A stretch of 43,214 nucleotides of DNA, from contig JAVHXQ010000031.1 of the NCBI GenBank assembly GCA_031119555.1, positions 1-43,214 on the forward strand, in the 5' to 3' direction. Every line of letters begins with the position of its first letter. Positions within the stretch are counted from its first letter, which is position 1. The notes beneath the pieces are model-generated. The model saw only the letters and a program-made list of their open reading frames with translations, was not told the origin of the DNA and ran no database searches. The translations under genes were made by a program, and so were the position numbers. Shown piece by piece: positions 8,713-18,999 of this stretch. The DNA comes from Candidatus Dactylopiibacterium sp. Its GTDB lineage: Bacteria > Pseudomonadota > Gammaproteobacteria > Burkholderiales > Rhodocyclaceae.

Positions 8713-9234
8713 TCAGGCCGGCGGGCGCGGCAGGCTCTGCAGTTCGCCGGTAGCGAACGGATGGCGCGGCCACGCGTCGTCCGGCAGGGCCAGCAGGTGG
8801 CCCACCAGCGCCCGCAGCGGGCCACCGTGGCTCACGATCACGAGCGGGCCCGGGGCCTCGGCCAGCCACCCGGCCAGCGCCGCGAGCGCGCGCTCGCGCA
8901 TCGCGGCCACGCTCTCGCCGCCGGGCGGGCGGAAATGCAGCGGATCGGCCGCCCACGCGTCTATCGCGGCGCGCCCGATGGCGTCGAAGCTGCGCAGTTC
9001 CCAGGCACCGAAATCCATTTCCGCGAAGCGGGCGTCCAGCGCCGGCCGGCCCAGCGCCTCGGCGAGCTGGCGGCAGCGCGCGAGCGGGCTCGACACCAGC
9101 GTGAAGCGCGCGGGCAGGCGCGCGCGCAAGGCTTCTGCCAGCGGCCCGACGGGGGCCGCGAGCGGCACGTCGCTGCGCCCGTAGCACACCCCGGGTGCCA
9201 CGGCGACGGGCGGATGACGGATCAGATGGATCAT
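8713..9234 (-). CDS. cobC: Alpha-ribazole phosphatase (histidine phosphatase family)
   Basis: A 173-residue member of the histidine phosphatase (phosphoglycerate-mutase-like) family. It should remove the phosphate from alpha-ribazole 5'-phosphate or from cobalamin 5'-phosphate at the end of nucleotide-loop assembly. The catalytic His lies in LIRHPPV at the N-terminus, followed by YGRSDVPL. The second His is in VSHGGPLRAL near residue 130. It is the last gene of the cobalamin operon, 7 bases after cobS, which supports the CobC assignment over a generic phosphatase. No terminator separates it from the convergent hemerythrin gene. Confidence 0.88.
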   Translation of the reverse strand: MIHLIRHPPVAVAPGVCYGRSDVPLAAPVGPLAEALRARLPARFTLVSSPLARCRQLAEALGRPALDARFAEMDFGAWELRSFDAIGRAAIDAWAADPLHFRPPGGESVAAMRERALAALAGWLAEAPGPLVIVSHGGPLRALVGHLLALPDDAWPRHPFATGELQSLPRPPA

Positions 9235-9241
9235 CGCGCGC

Positions 9242-10009
9242 TCAGCGGAGCGCGGCGCACAGCGCCAGATAGCCCGCCAGCTCGCAGACCTGCTGCGCGG
9301 CGCCCAGCGCGTCGCCCGTGTAGCCGCCGATGCGGGTGAAAAAGTAGCGCGCGCAGAGCGCGCCCGCGAGCGCGGTCACGCCCAGCAGCATGAGCGCGCG
9401 CAGCGGCGTGATGCCGCCCCAGGCCGCCGCGAGCAGCAGGGGCAGGATGCCCAGCAGGCTGCCCGTGAGCCATTCGGCGACGCCCAGGCCTTCGGCCACG
9501 GGCTTGGCGCGCGCGCTGTCGTCGTCGCGGATGTAGCGCAGCCCCGCCATGATGAGCAGGGGTGGCACGCGCGAGAGCGCATGCACCACGGGCAGCGCGA
9601 GCACCGCGCTGGCGCCCAGCGCGTGCAGCGCGCCGAACTTGAGCAGCAGGGCCATGACCAGCGCGGCCGCGCCATACGTGCCGATGCGTGAATCCTTCAT
9701 GATCGCGAGCACGCGCGAGGGCTCCCAGCCGCCGCCGAAGCCGTCCGCGGAGTCCGCGAGGCCGTCTTCATGGAAGGCGCCCGTGACGAGCAGGCTGGCG
9801 AGCATGGCGAGCGCCACCGCCACGGCCGGCGCGAAGAAGGCCTGCGCGGCCCACAGCGCGGCGGCCGAGATCAGACCCACGCCCAGGCCCACGAGCGGGA
9901 AGTAGCGCGTGGCGCGGTTGAGTTCGCGCGCGGACCAGCCGACCCACGCGGGCACGGGCAGGCGCGTGAAGTAGCCCACGGCGATCAGGAAGCGGCGCAG
10001 TTCGGTCAT
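9242..10009 (-). CDS. cobS: Adenosylcobinamide-GDP ribazoletransferase (cobalamin synthase)
   Basis: CobS joins adenosylcobinamide-GDP to alpha-ribazole (phosphate) in the inner membrane, giving adenosylcobalamin (phosphate). The protein has 255 residues, the normal size, and several hydrophobic helices. The family motif GAFHEDGLADSADGFGGG is near residue 78, with KDSRIGTYG near residue 105. The ATG at 10009 gives the standard N-terminus MTELRRFLIAVGYFTRLPVP. The frame also stays open upstream, but that stretch is shadow of cobT. It sits 14 bases after cobT and 7 before cobC. Confidence 0.95.
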   Translation of the reverse strand: MTELRRFLIAVGYFTRLPVPAWVGWSARELNRATRYFPLVGLGVGLISAAALWAAQAFFAPAVAVALAMLASLLVTGAFHEDGLADSADGFGGGWEPSRVLAIMKDSRIGTYGAAALVMALLLKFGALHALGASAVLALPVVHALSRVPPLLIMAGLRYIRDDDSARAKPVAEGLGVAEWLTGSLLGILPLLLAAAWGGITPLRALMLLGVTALAGALCARYFFTRIGGYTGDALGAAQQVCELAGYLALCAALR

Positions 10010-10023
10010 GGGGGGCGCCGGGT

Positions 10024-11085
10024 CTAGGCGCCGGCCTCGCTGACGCCGGCGTCGGCGAAGCCCGCCATCTCGTTCAGGCAGGCCAGGGCCGAGCGGATCA
10101 GCGGGAAGGCGAGCGCGGCACCCGTGCCTTCGCCCAAGCGCAGGCCCAGGTCCAGCAGCGGCTCGGCGCCGAGGTGCGTGAGCTGGGCACGGTGGCCGGG
10201 CTCCGCGCTGCCATGCGCGAACACGCAGTAATCGAGCACCGCGGGGGCCACCGCGTGGGCGACGAGCAGGGCGCTGGTGACGATGAAACCGTCCACGACG
10301 ATCAGCATGCGGCATTCGGCCGCCGCGAGGAGGGCGCCGGTCAGGGTCGCGATCTCGAAGCCGCCGAACTCGGCCAGCGCCGTGAGCGCGTCGGGCCGCG
10401 CGCCGCCGCTGACGCGCCCGGCGGCCTGCTCCAGCAGCGCGCGCTTGCGCGCGAGCCCCGCGTCGTCATGGCCCGTGCCGCGTCCGGTCACCTGGTCCAG
10501 CGGCGCGCCCGTGATGAAGTGGGTGAGCAGGCTGGCGCTGGAGGTGTTGCCGATGCCCATCTCGCCGAAGGCGATCGCGTTGCAGCCGGCCGCGTGCCAG
10601 CCGTGCACGAGCCGGGCGCCCTCGGCCAGGGCGGCGTCGCGCAGGGCGGCCGGCATGGCGGGGGTTTCCAGGTAGCTGGCGGTGCCCGCGCCCTGGCGCG
10701 CGCGGATGAATTCCAGGCCCGGCCCGGCCGCCACGCTGGCTTCGCCCGCCATGCCGCAATCGACGATGGAGAGCGCGAGCGCGTGCTGGCGGGCGAGCAC
10801 GTTGATGGCCGCGCCGCCGGTGAGGAAGTTGTGCACCATCTGCACCGTGACTTCCTGGGGGAAGGCCGAAATGCCGGCGCGCGCGGCGCCATGATCGCCC
10901 GCGAAGACGGCGAGGCGCGCCTGGTGCACCTCGGGCGCGAGGGTCCGCTGGATCAGGCCGGCCTGCAGCGCGAGCGCCTCGAGGCGGCCGAGGCTGCCCT
11001 GCGGCTTGGTGCGGGAATCGAGGCGCGCCTGCAGGGCGGGCGCGAGGTCGCGGGACACGGGGTCGATGTGGAAGCTGGGGATCAT
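10024..11085 (-). CDS. cobT: Nicotinate-nucleotide-dimethylbenzimidazole phosphoribosyltransferase
   Basis: CobT makes alpha-ribazole 5'-phosphate from nicotinate mononucleotide and 5,6-dimethylbenzimidazole, the lower-ligand nucleotide of cobalamin. The 353-residue length matches the family. Conserved segments are [10 protein letters not shown] near residue 28, [20 protein letters not shown] near residue 60, [14 protein letters not shown] near residue 174 and the C-terminal [13 protein letters not shown] with the catalytic Glu region near residue 315. No bluB gene is in the window, so dimethylbenzimidazole must be made elsewhere or imported. It lies between cobU and cobS in the operon with short spacers. 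Confidence 0.96.
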   Translation of the reverse strand: MIPSFHIDPVSRDLAPALQARLDSRTKPQGSLGRLEALALQAGLIQRTLAPEVHQARLAVFAGDHGAARAGISAFPQEVTVQMVHNFLTGGAAINVLARQHALALSIVDCGMAGEASVAAGPGLEFIRARQGAGTASYLETPAMPAALRDAALAEGARLVHGWHAAGCNAIAFGEMGIGNTSSASLLTHFITGAPLDQVTGRGTGHDDAGLARKRALLEQAAGRVSGGARPDALTALAEFGGFEIATLTGALLAAAECRMLIVVDGFIVTSALLVAHAVAPAVLDYCVFAHGSAEPGHRAQLTHLGAEPLLDLGLRLGEGTGAALAFPLIRSALACLNEMAGFADAGVSEAGA

Positions 11086-11120
11086 GATGGGCAGGCGTTG
11101 AGCGGAATCCGGAAAAGGGG

Positions 11121-11636
11121 TCAGGCGCCCTTGAGCGCGAGCGGCAGTCCGGCCGCGACGAGGGTCACGCGGTCGCAGCGGGCGGCCACGCGCTGGTTCA
11201 GGCGGCCCTGCTCGTCGCGGAAGCGGCGCGCGAGGGGGTTGTCGGGCACGATGCTCCAGCCGACTTCATTGGAGACGAGCACCAACTCGCCACGCGCGCC
11301 GGCGATGGCCGCTTCGAGCGCGTCGATGCCGGCCTCGAGCGCCTCGGGCTGCGTGCACAGCAGGTTGGACAGCCACAGCGTGAGGCAATCGACGAGCACG
11401 AAGGCCCCCGGCTGCGCGAGCCGCGCGATGGCTTCGGGCAGCGCCACGGGGGCTTCGGTGACGTGCCAGTGGGCCGGGCGTTCGAGGCGGTGCCGGGCCA
11501 CGCGCGCGCGCATTTCGTCGTCGAGGATCTCGGCGGTCACGACGAGCTGCACCGCGCCCGCGTGGGCTTCGGCGCGCGCCTGCGCAAAGCGGCTCTTGCC
11601 CGAGCGCGCGCCGCCCAGAACGAGATGGGTGCTCAT
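11121..11636 (-). CDS. cobU: Adenosylcobinamide kinase / guanylyltransferase
   Basis: This bifunctional enzyme phosphorylates adenosylcobinamide and then transfers GMP to it, giving adenosylcobinamide-GDP for CobS. The product has 171 residues. The P-loop [12 protein letters not shown] starts at residue 8, and the family motif [20 protein letters not shown] is near residue 118. The ATG at 11636 is chosen because GGAGGG lies about 7 bases before it and because the P-loop then sits close to the N-terminus, as usual. The open frame further upstream is shadow of btuF. It is also known as cobP. Confidence 0.95.
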   Translation of the reverse strand: MSTHLVLGGARSGKSRFAQARAEAHAGAVQLVVTAEILDDEMRARVARHRLERPAHWHVTEAPVALPEAIARLAQPGAFVLVDCLTLWLSNLLCTQPEALEAGIDALEAAIAGARGELVLVSNEVGWSIVPDNPLARRFRDEQGRLNQRVAARCDRVTLVAAGLPLALKGA

Positions 11637-11670
11637 CTGCAAGCCCTCCCGGGGCGGTGTCGGGGCGCCG

Positions 11671-12573
11671 TCATCGCCCGCTCCGCGCGGCGTCGAGCGC
11701 GTCGCAGACGAACTGCATGGCGTCGAGGATGCGCGGGCCATGGCGGCTGATGACGTCGCCAGGAATCCGCCACAGCTGGCGGTTGCGCACGGCCTTGAGC
11801 GAACCGAACTGCAGCCAGTCGGCGAGCGTGGGGTCGTCCATGCCGCGCTCGATGGCGTTGCCGCCGCCCCCCATGCGCGCCGTGAGGATGACATCGGGAT
11901 TGGCGGCGACGACGCTTTCGGTGGACAGGTGCGGCACGAGCATCGGCTCCTGGCCGAACACGTTGCTGCCGCCGCACTGACGGATCACGTCGGAGATGAT
12001 CTGGCTGTCGTTGATGGTCAGCAGGGGGCGCTGGGAGACCTGGTAGAACACGCGCACCGTGGGGCGCTCGCCGTAGCGCTGGCGCAGCGCGGCATGGCGG
12101 GCGCGGAAGCGTTCGGCGGCCCCGCGCGCCACGGGCAGCGTGCCGGCCAGCGCGCCGATGCGTTCGATGGCGTCGGCCACGTCGGGGATGTCGCGCGGTT
12201 CGACGAGGAACATCGGAATGCGCAGCGCGCGCAGGCGTTCGACCTCGCGCTGCGCGTTGCCGTGGAACCACACCAGCACGAGGTCCGGCCTGAGCGCGGC
12301 GATGCGTTCCAGATCCAGCTTCTGGTTGCTGCCCACGCGCGGCGCCTGGCGCGCGGCGGCGGGGAAGTCGGTATAGGCCACCGCGCCCACCAGGCGGTCG
12401 CCCGCGCCGGCCTCGAACAGCATTTCGGCCAGGCTGGGGGCGAGCGTGACGATGCGCTGCGCGGGGCGCGCGAGAGTGAGCGTGGCGCCGGCGTCGTCGC
12501 GCACGGAGATGGGCGCGGCGTGGGCGAGCGCGGTGCCGAACGCGAGGGCCAGCGCGAGCAGGCGGTGTGTCAT
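11671..12573 (-). CDS. btuF: Periplasmic cobalamin-binding protein of ABC transporter
   Basis: A 300-residue class III (TroA/BtuF-type) periplasmic binding protein that delivers corrinoid from BtuB to BtuCD. A signal peptide is visible at residues 1-19, ending AHA before PISVRDDAG. The first lobe has RIVTLAPSLAEMLFEAGAG near residue 39; a long helix and the second lobe with DVILTARMGGGG follow. The start overlaps the btuD stop (ATGA at 12570-12573), which supports one transport complex. Position within a cobalamin operon under a cobalamin riboswitch favours BtuF over an iron-siderophore binding protein, although the fold alone would allow either. Confidence 0.9.
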   Translation of the reverse strand: MTHRLLALALAFGTALAHAAPISVRDDAGATLTLARPAQRIVTLAPSLAEMLFEAGAGDRLVGAVAYTDFPAAARQAPRVGSNQKLDLERIAALRPDLVLVWFHGNAQREVERLRALRIPMFLVEPRDIPDVADAIERIGALAGTLPVARGAAERFRARHAALRQRYGERPTVRVFYQVSQRPLLTINDSQIISDVIRQCGGSNVFGQEPMLVPHLSTESVVAANPDVILTARMGGGGNAIERGMDDPTLADWLQFGSLKAVRNRQLWRIPGDVISRHGPRILDAMQFVCDALDAARSGR

Positions 12574-13352
12574 GCGGGGTGCTCCAGATCGATGCGGAAC
12601 CAGCGCGTGCCGTCTTCCTCGCGCTGGCTCACGGGCACGCCGTAGGCCGCCGAGAGGGGCGCGGCCTGCAGCACGCTGGCGCGCGGGCCGTGCTGCGCGC
12701 CACCACGGCCATCGAGCAGCAGCGCATGGGTGGCGAGCGACCAGGCGAGATTGAGGTCATGCACGGCGGCGATCACGCTGCCGCCGTCGTTGCTCCAGCG
12801 GTGCAGGCGGGCCTGCAGCAGCGCCTGGTGCGACCAGTCGAGGTGCGAGGTGGGCTCGTCCAGCAACAGCAGCGGCGCGCCCTGCGCGCAGGCGCTCGCG
12901 AGCGCGACGCGCTGGCGTTCGCCCCCCGAGAGACGGCGCACGTCGTGGTCGGCCATCGCCGCCATGTCGAACTCGGCGAGCCAGGCGCGCGCGTCGTGCT
13001 CGGCGCTCGCCGCGTCCAGGCGCGGGTCGATGGCGAGCAACGCGCAGGCGACGGTTTCCCAGGCTGCGACGGGGAAGGGGTCGAGCCAGAATTGCGGGCA
13101 CCACGCGCGCTCGCGCGCGAGTGCCGCGGGGGCCCAGCCGGCGAGCGCACGTTCCTTGAGCAGCACGCGGCCGGCGTTGGGCGTGAGCAGCCCGGCCAGG
13201 GCGGCGAGCAGCGTGGATTTGCCGGCGCCGTTGGGCCCGAGCAGCACCCAGCGCTCGCCGGGCCGCACTTCGAGATCGAGCGCGCGGATCAGGGCACGCC
13301 CCGTGGCGCTGGCGCCGGCATTGAGGGAAAGGCGTTCGAGGCGCAGGCTCAT
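12570..13352 (-). CDS. btuD: Cobalamin ABC transporter ATP-binding protein
   Basis: A 260-residue ABC ATPase that powers corrinoid import. Walker A is GPNGAGKST near residue 39. The ABC signature LSGGERQRV is near residue 142, Walker B with the catalytic Glu is LLLLDEPTSHLD near residue 162, and the H-loop is AVHDLNLAW near residue 197. The ATG at 13352 is taken from the standard [10 protein letters not shown] beginning and the ATGA overlap with btuC. Much longer open frame upstream is antisense-like sequence across btuC and cobQ and is not coding. Confidence 0.93.
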   Translation of the reverse strand: MSLRLERLSLNAGASATGRALIRALDLEVRPGERWVLLGPNGAGKSTLLAALAGLLTPNAGRVLLKERALAGWAPAALARERAWCPQFWLDPFPVAAWETVACALLAIDPRLDAASAEHDARAWLAEFDMAAMADHDVRRLSGGERQRVALASACAQGAPLLLLDEPTSHLDWSHQALLQARLHRWSNDGGSVIAAVHDLNLAWSLATHALLLDGRGGAQHGPRASVLQAAPLSAAYGVPVSQREEDGTRWFRIDLEHPA

Positions 13353-14320
13353 GGGCGTCGCCGCAGCAGAAGCGTCAGGAAGAGGGGAACGCCGACCGCC
13401 GCCGAGATGACGCCCACGGGCAGTTGCGCGGGGGCGATCAGGGTGCGCGCGGCGGTGTCGGCGAGCACGAGGAAGACTCCGCCGAACAGGGCCGAGAATG
13501 GCAGCAGCAGGCGCGCGTGGCGCAGCCCGGTGAGACGCACGATGTGCGGTGCGACGAGGCCCACGAAGCCGATGCTGCCGGCCGTGGCCACGGCCGCGCC
13601 GGTGGCCAGGCAGGCGGCGAGGATGGCGACGCGGCGCCGGCGCGCGACGGGCACGCCCAGCGTCCACGCCCAGGCGTCGCCGCGCGCGATCCAGTCGAGT
13701 TCCTGCGCGCGCGGCCAGGCCAGCAGGAGGGCGGCGCCAAGCGCGAGCCAGACCGGCCACCAGCTGGCGGCGCCGTTGAGGTCGCCGAGCAGCCAGAAGA
13801 CGATGTTGCGGAGCTGGAGGTCGTCGGCGATCGCGAGCAGGAACGACACCCCGGCGCCGCCCGCCGAGGCCACCATGACGCCCACCAGCAGCACGATCAC
13901 GGTGCCGGGCTGGGCCGCCGGCGCGAGCCCGCGCCCCATGCCGCGCCAGGCCAGCGCGAAGACCAGCGTCATGGCGCCGAGCGCGCCGGCCACGGCACCC
14001 GTCTCGGCGGCAAAGGGCACGCCGCCGGCCACCACGAGCATGAGCACGGCGCCCAGCGAGGCGCCGCTCGTGACGCCGAGCACGTGGGGATCGGCGAGCG
14101 GGTTGCGCGTGACGAGCTGGATCAGCGCGCCCGCGAGCGCGAGTGCCGCGCCCGTGCCGAACGCGGCGAGCACGCGCGGCACGCGGATCAGCCAGAAGAT
14201 TTCGCTGCTGGGCACGCCCCAGCCGGCGGAGCCCGACAGCAGGCTCAGCGCCAGCGCGGCGGGCACGCCCAGCGCGGCGAGCGCGAGCGCAAGCGCGAGC
14301 GGCGGCGGGCGCAGGGTCAT
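13349..14320 (-). CDS. btuC: Cobalamin ABC transporter permease
   Basis: A 323-residue FecCD/BtuC family permease with about ten transmembrane helices in the inner membrane. Visible signatures are [20 protein letters not shown] near residue 42 and the helix-rich C-terminal segment [16 protein letters not shown] near residue 240, both family hallmarks. The ATG at 14320 overlaps the cobQ stop (ATGA). The frame continues upstream to another ATG at 14365, but this would add 15 residues before the natural hydrophobic N-terminus. It works with BtuD and BtuF encoded next. Confidence 0.93.
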   Translation of the reverse strand: MTLRPPPLALALALAALGVPAALALSLLSGSAGWGVPSSEIFWLIRVPRVLAAFGTGAALALAGALIQLVTRNPLADPHVLGVTSGASLGAVLMLVVAGGVPFAAETGAVAGALGAMTLVFALAWRGMGRGLAPAAQPGTVIVLLVGVMVASAGGAGVSFLLAIADDLQLRNIVFWLLGDLNGAASWWPVWLALGAALLLAWPRAQELDWIARGDAWAWTLGVPVARRRRVAILAACLATGAAVATAGSIGFVGLVAPHIVRLTGLRHARLLLPFSALFGGVFLVLADTAARTLIAPAQLPVGVISAAVGVPLFLTLLLRRRP

Positions 14321-15819
14321 GCGCGGCCCTCCAGGATCGCGCGCAGGCGGGCGGTATCCAGGCACGCCTCGACCTCGTCGGCGAGCCGCTCCAGGCTGGC
14401 CTCGCGCAGGGCCGCCAGATCGGGCGCGCGGCCTTCGCGCAGGCCGGCCCAGGCCAGCACGGCGTCGCAGGCGGCGGGCGCATCGAAGAGACCGTGCAGG
14501 TAGGTGCCGAGGATCTGCCCGTCGTCCGACATCGCCCCATCGGCAAGCGGCGTGGTCTGGCCGTCCGCCCTGAGCAGGCAGGCGGGCCGGGCCAGCGCCG
14601 CGCCGGTCGACTGGCCGGCATGGATCTCATAACCCCGCACGGGCACTTCGGCCCAGGCGAGCTGGCCGCTCACGTTGCGCAGTTGCTTGGCGGGAGCGAG
14701 CGTGGTGGCGAACGCCAGCCAGCCCAGGCCGGCGAGTTCGCCCGGCGGGCCTTCCAGGCCATGCGGGTCGGCGATGCTTGCGCCGAGCATCTGGAAGCCG
14801 CCACAGATGCCGATGAGCTTGCCGCCGTAGCGCAGATGGCGCGCGATGGCCTCGGGCCAGCCTTGCTGGCGCAGGAATGCGAGGTCGGCGCGCACGGCCT
14901 TGGAGCCGGGCAGCACGATGAGGTCGGCGGGCGGGATCGCTTCGTCGGGTCCGACGAAGTGGAAGTCCACCTGCGGATGCGCGCGCAACGCGTCGAAATC
15001 GGTGTGGTTGGAAATGCGCGGCGTGACCGGCGCGATCACGCGCAGGCGCGGCCCTTCGCGCGGATCGGGCGCGGCGGGCGCATGGCGGGCGATGGCGTCC
15101 TCGGCTTCGAGCTGGAGGCCGTGCAGGTAGGGCAGCACGCCCAGCACGGGCTTGCCGGTGCGCTCTTCCAGCCAGTCCAGGCCCGGCTGCAGCAGCGCGA
15201 GGTCGCCCCGGAAGCGGTTGATGACGAAGCCCTTCACGCGCGCCTGCTCGGCGTCCGACAGCAACGCCAGGGTGCCCACGAGATGGGCGAAGACGCCGCC
15301 GCGATCGATGTCGGCGACGAGGATCACGGGGCAGTCGACGGCCTCGGCGAAGCCCATGTTGGCGATGTCGTTGGCGCGCAGGTTGATCTCGGCGGGCGAG
15401 CCCGCGCCTTCCACGACGACGGCGTCATGGGCCGAGCACAGGCGGGAGAAGGCGCTCAGGACGGCCTCGCGCGCGGTCGCCTTGTAGGCGTGGTAGGCCA
15501 GCGCGTTCATGTTGCCGATGGCCTGGCCGTGGATGATGACCTGCGCGCCGACGTCGGTATTGGGCTTGAGCAGCACGGGGTTCATGTCGGTCGAGGGCGC
15601 GATGCGGCAGGCCGCCGCTTGCGCCGCCTGGGCGCGGCCGATCTCGCCCCAGCCGCCGCGTCCGTCGGCGGCGACCGCCGAGTTGAGCGCCATGTTCTGC
15701 GGCTTGAACGGGGCCACCCGGGTGCCCTGACGCACCAGCCAGCGGCACAGCGCCGCCACCAGCGTGCTCTTGCCGGCGTCCGAGGTGCAGCCCTGGACCA
15801 TCAGCGTGCGCGCGCTCAC
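14317..15819 (-). CDS. cobQ: Cobyric acid synthase (glutamine-hydrolysing)
   Basis: CobQ amidates four side chains of adenosylcobyrinate a,c-diamide to give adenosylcobyric acid, using glutamine and ATP. The 500-residue product has the N-terminal ATPase domain with [18 protein letters not shown] and [13 protein letters not shown]. The C-terminal class I glutamine amidotransferase domain has the nucleophile Cys in [14 protein letters not shown] near residue 335 and [13 protein letters not shown] near residue 405. A GTG at 15819 is taken as the start; it overlaps the cobD stop as GTGA. It is placed between the aminotransferase-like cobD and btuC. Confidence 0.95.
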   Translation of the reverse strand: MSARTLMVQGCTSDAGKSTLVAALCRWLVRQGTRVAPFKPQNMALNSAVAADGRGGWGEIGRAQAAQAAACRIAPSTDMNPVLLKPNTDVGAQVIIHGQAIGNMNALAYHAYKATAREAVLSAFSRLCSAHDAVVVEGAGSPAEINLRANDIANMGFAEAVDCPVILVADIDRGGVFAHLVGTLALLSDAEQARVKGFVINRFRGDLALLQPGLDWLEERTGKPVLGVLPYLHGLQLEAEDAIARHAPAAPDPREGPRLRVIAPVTPRISNHTDFDALRAHPQVDFHFVGPDEAIPPADLIVLPGSKAVRADLAFLRQQGWPEAIARHLRYGGKLIGICGGFQMLGASIADPHGLEGPPGELAGLGWLAFATTLAPAKQLRNVSGQLAWAEVPVRGYEIHAGQSTGAALARPACLLRADGQTTPLADGAMSDDGQILGTYLHGLFDAPAACDAVLAWAGLREGRAPDLAALREASLERLADEVEACLDTARLRAILEGRA

Positions 15820-16823
15820 CGCATCACTCCCGCGAGCGCGGCTTCGAGCTGTTGCCATTGCGCTTGCTCGCCGGGCAGGCCGAAGCGCAGGCCGTCGTCG
15901 AACGCGCGCACGAGCACCGCGTGCTCCGCGAAGGCGGCGAAGTGTTCGTGCGCGCGCGGGGTCGGCACCCAGCGGAACAGCGCGCAGCCCGACGGGCTGT
16001 CCAGGCCGTGCGCGGCTAGCAGCGTGGCCAGGCGCGCGCTGGCCGCCGCAAGCTGCGTCGCGGCGCGGGCCTGCCAGGCGCGGTCGGCCAGCGCGCGTTG
16101 CGCGACCCAGCGCGCGGGATGGCTGACGGCCCACGGGCCGAGGCGGTCGGCGAGCGAGGCGAGCAGCGTGTCGTGGGCGACCACGAAGCCGCAGCGCAGC
16201 CCCGCGAGCCCCCAGAACTTGCCCAGCGAACGCAGCACCACCAGCGCGGCGTCGACCTGCAGGGCCGGGTCGGCCAGCAGGCTGGCCTGCGGCGTGGCGT
16301 CGATGAAGGCCTCGTCCACCACCAGCAGCCCGCCGCGCGCGGCGAGCCGGGCATGCCAGTCGCGCAGCGTGGCAACGCTGGTGAGCTGGCCGGTCGGATT
16401 GTTGGGGTGGGTGAGCACGAGCACGTCCAGGTTTTCCAGCGCGGCGTCCACGGCGTCCGGCGCGAGGCTGGCAACGTCGTGCCCGGCGCTGCGCCAGGCG
16501 CGCGCGTGCTCGGCGTAGCAGGGCGTCACGATGGCCACGCGGCGCGGCGTGAATAACTGCGGCAACGACTGGATCGCGGCCTGCGAACCCGCCAGCGGCA
16601 GCGCGCGGCGGCCGCAGAAATACGCGAAGCTCGCGAGCGCGAGGCCGTCGTCGTCCTCGGGCAGGCGTCGCCAGACGTCGGCGGGCAGCGGGGGCACCGG
16701 CCAGCCGTGCGGATGGATGCCGGTGGAGAGGTCCAGCCAGTGCGGCAGCGGAATGCGGAAGGCATGGGCGGCGGCGCGCAGGCGCCCGCCGTGCAGGCGT
16801 TCGGGGTCAGACGACAAGGACAA
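15816..16823 (-). CDS. cobD: Threonine-phosphate decarboxylase (PLP enzyme)
   Basis: This class I/II aminotransferase-fold enzyme should decarboxylate L-threonine phosphate to (R)-1-amino-2-propanol phosphate, the linker attached by CbiB. It has 335 residues. The pyridoxal-phosphate lysine lies in [14 protein letters not shown] near residue 217, the Asn-containing [10 protein letters not shown] motif is near residue 140, and the DEAF motif is near residue 170. The start is a TTG at 16823 preceded by GGAG at about 6 bases; it overlaps the end of cbiB by 17 bases. The symbol follows Salmonella usage; the Pseudomonas denitrificans name is cobC. Confidence 0.9.
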   Translation of the reverse strand: MSLSSDPERLHGGRLRAAAHAFRIPLPHWLDLSTGIHPHGWPVPPLPADVWRRLPEDDDGLALASFAYFCGRRALPLAGSQAAIQSLPQLFTPRRVAIVTPCYAEHARAWRSAGHDVASLAPDAVDAALENLDVLVLTHPNNPTGQLTSVATLRDWHARLAARGGLLVVDEAFIDATPQASLLADPALQVDAALVVLRSLGKFWGLAGLRCGFVVAHDTLLASLADRLGPWAVSHPARWVAQRALADRAWQARAATQLAAASARLATLLAAHGLDSPSGCALFRWVPTPRAHEHFAAFAEHAVLVRAFDDGLRFGLPGEQAQWQQLEAALAGVMR

Positions 16824-17715
16824 GGGCTTCTCCGCAAGCGATCAGGGCGAGCCACAGCCACAGGCTGCGCGAGACGAGTGCGAGCGCGCGCGCGATGTCG
16901 GCGCCATGGGGCGCGCGGCCCGCGCCGAGTTCGGCGCGCGTCTCGGTCGCGCCTTCATAGACGGCCGCGCCCCCCAGGCGCAGGCCCAGACTGCCCGCGC
17001 CGGCGGCCATCACGGGGCCGGCGTTGGGGCTGTCCCAGCGCGGGGCCTGGGCGCGCCAGCAGGCCAGCGCCTGGCGCGTGTGGCCCAGCAGGGCGTAGGA
17101 CAGCGCGGTGAGCCGCGCGGGCAGGTAATTGAGGAGATCGTCGATGCGCGCCGCCACGCGCCCGAAGTGGTTGAAGCGCGCGTTGCGGTAGCCCCACATG
17201 GCGTCCAGCGTGTTGGCGAGGCGGAACGCGATCACGCCCGGCGCGCCGGCCACGGCGCACCAGAAGAGCGCGCCGAAGATGGCGTCGTTGCCGTTCTCGA
17301 GCAGTGATTCGGTGGTGGCGCGCGCGGCGTCGGTTTCCTGCATGGCGTCGGTTTCGCGGCTGACGAGGTAGCCCGTGAGCGTGCGCGCGCGTGCGAGGTC
17401 GCCCTGCGCGAGCGCCGCGGCCACGGCGCCGCCGTGTTCGTGCAGCGCGCGCGCGCCGAGGGCGAAATACAGCGCCACGCCCGCCACGAGCCAGCCCGGC
17501 AAGGCCTGCGTCAGCGCCAGCGCGGCCAGCGTGGGTGGCATCACGAGCAGCAGCCAGCCCAGCGCGCCGCGCGCGAGGCGGCCGCCGCCGCGGTTCAGGC
17601 GGCGCTCGAGGGCGTCGGCGCAGCGGCCGAAGCCCACCAGCGGGTGCCAGCGGCGCGGCTCGCCGAGGAGGCGGTCGAGGAGCACGCCGAGCAGGAGCGA
17701 CAGGCTCAGCGTCAT
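16807..17715 (-). CDS. cbiB: Adenosylcobinamide-phosphate synthase
   Basis: CbiB attaches aminopropanol (phosphate) to adenosylcobyric acid in the membrane. The protein has 302 residues. Characteristic segments are [18 protein letters not shown] near residue 13, [11 protein letters not shown] near residue 113, [19 protein letters not shown] near residue 132 and [12 protein letters not shown] near residue 163. Several hydrophobic helices are present. The ATG at 17715 overlaps the cobB stop (ATGA). The cbiB name is used to avoid confusion with the PLP enzyme; it is called cobD in Pseudomonas nomenclature. Confidence 0.95.
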   Translation of the reverse strand: MTLSLSLLLGVLLDRLLGEPRRWHPLVGFGRCADALERRLNRGGGRLARGALGWLLLVMPPTLAALALTQALPGWLVAGVALYFALGARALHEHGGAVAAALAQGDLARARTLTGYLVSRETDAMQETDAARATTESLLENGNDAIFGALFWCAVAGAPGVIAFRLANTLDAMWGYRNARFNHFGRVAARIDDLLNYLPARLTALSYALLGHTRQALACWRAQAPRWDSPNAGPVMAAGAGSLGLRLGGAAVYEGATETRAELGAGRAPHGADIARALALVSRSLWLWLALIACGEALVLVV

Positions 17716-18995
17716 GCGGCGAACAGGGCCGCGGTGGCCGTCGGGTTGGAGGGGAAATAGAAGTGGATGTAGCTCGCGGTGCAGCGGCCGCTGCGATAGA
17801 CGGCTTCCTGCGTGCTGCCGCCGTTGGGGTTGCGTCCCTGTGCGATGGGCGCGAGCGGGGTGTCGGCCTGGGAGTAGTGGAAGCTGTGGCCGCGCAGGCG
17901 GCCTTCGGGCAGATCGACTTCCTGCAGGCCCAGCGCGCTGAGCCGGCGTTGCATGAGGGCGGCGCCCTCGAGCAGCCCGAAGCCTTCGTGCATGGCGCCA
18001 TCGGCCGTGACCAGGGTCTCGAACAGGCTCATCATGCCGCCGCATTCGGCCAGCAGGGGCTTGCCCGCGTTGGCGTGCGCCAGCAGCGCGAGCTGCATGG
18101 GGCCGTTGGCGGCGATCCGGGCGGCGTGCAGCTCGGGGTAGCCACCGGGCAGCCAGATGGCGTCGCAGGGCGGGGGGGCGGCATCGCGCAGCGGCGAGAA
18201 GAAACTCAGCTCGGCACCCAGCGCGCGCAGGGTGTCGAGGTTGGTCGGGTAGGCGAAGCAGAAGGCTTCGTCGCGCGCCACGGCGATGCGCTGCCCCTTG
18301 AGCGGGGTGTCGGGCAGCGGGCGCGGGCCGTCGCTGAGGCCGGACCAGTCCAGGATCATGGAGGCGTCGAAACGCAGCGCGCTGGCGGCGTGATCGAGCC
18401 GTGCGCCAAGGTCGGCCAGTTCGGCGGCGGGCAGCAGGCCGAGATGGCGCTCGGGCAGCGTGAGCGCGGCCTCGCGGGGCAGCCAGCCCAGCCCGGGGAT
18501 GTGCGGCGGCAGCGCTTCGAAGAGCATCGCGGCGTGGCGTTCGCTCGCCACGCGGTTGGCGATGACGCCGGCGAACTCGATGTCGGCGCGGAAGCTCGCA
18601 AGGCCGTGGGCCACGGCCGCAAAGGTCTGCGCCATGCCGGCCGCGTCGATCACGGCCACCACCGGCAGGCCGAACGCGCGCGCGAGGTCGGCGCTCGAGG
18701 GTTGGCCGTCGAAGAGGCCCATGACGCCTTCGACGAGGATCAGGTCGGATTCGCGCGCGGCGGCCGCGAGCAAGGCCCGGCAGTGGGCTTCGCCGCCCAT
18801 GAAGAGGTCGAGCGGCGCGCAGGGCGCTCCGCTGGCGACTTCGTGGATCATCGGGTCGAGGAAGTCCGGCCCGGTCTTGAAGACCCGCACGCGCTCGCCG
18901 CGCGCGCGCGCCTGGCGTGCGAGCGCGGCCACGACGGTGGTCTTGCCCTGGCCCGAGGCGGGCGCGGCGACGAGGAAGGCGCGACAGGGATTCAC
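17712..18995 (-). CDS. cobB: Cobyrinate a,c-diamide synthase
   Basis: This glutamine-dependent enzyme (CobB/CbiA family) amidates the a and c carboxylates of (hydrogeno)cobyrinate. The 427-residue protein has the P-loop [15 protein letters not shown] near residue 10, [11 protein letters not shown] near residue 87 and a C-terminal amidotransferase domain. That domain carries the nucleophile Cys in [11 protein letters not shown] near residue 318 and the His-containing RGHSFHYS near residue 375. A GTG at 18995 is the start, 4 bases after the cobO stop. Whether the natural substrate is the aerobic or anaerobic intermediate cannot be decided, because no ring-synthesis genes are in the window. Confidence 0.94.
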   Translation of the reverse strand: MNPCRAFLVAAPASGQGKTTVVAALARQARARGERVRVFKTGPDFLDPMIHEVASGAPCAPLDLFMGGEAHCRALLAAAARESDLILVEGVMGLFDGQPSSADLARAFGLPVVAVIDAAGMAQTFAAVAHGLASFRADIEFAGVIANRVASERHAAMLFEALPPHIPGLGWLPREAALTLPERHLGLLPAAELADLGARLDHAASALRFDASMILDWSGLSDGPRPLPDTPLKGQRIAVARDEAFCFAYPTNLDTLRALGAELSFFSPLRDAAPPPCDAIWLPGGYPELHAARIAANGPMQLALLAHANAGKPLLAECGGMMSLFETLVTADGAMHEGFGLLEGAALMQRRLSALGLQEVDLPEGRLRGHSFHYSQADTPLAPIAQGRNPNGGSTQEAVYRSGRCTASYIHFYFPSNPTATAALFAA

Positions 18996-18999
18996 GGCC

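Noticed and set aside
10174..12645. Very long plus-strand open frame (over 800 codons) opposite cobT, cobU and btuF
   Set aside because: It is antisense to three recognised genes, has low-complexity Ala/Gly/Arg composition and no domain; long shadow frames are expected at this GC content.
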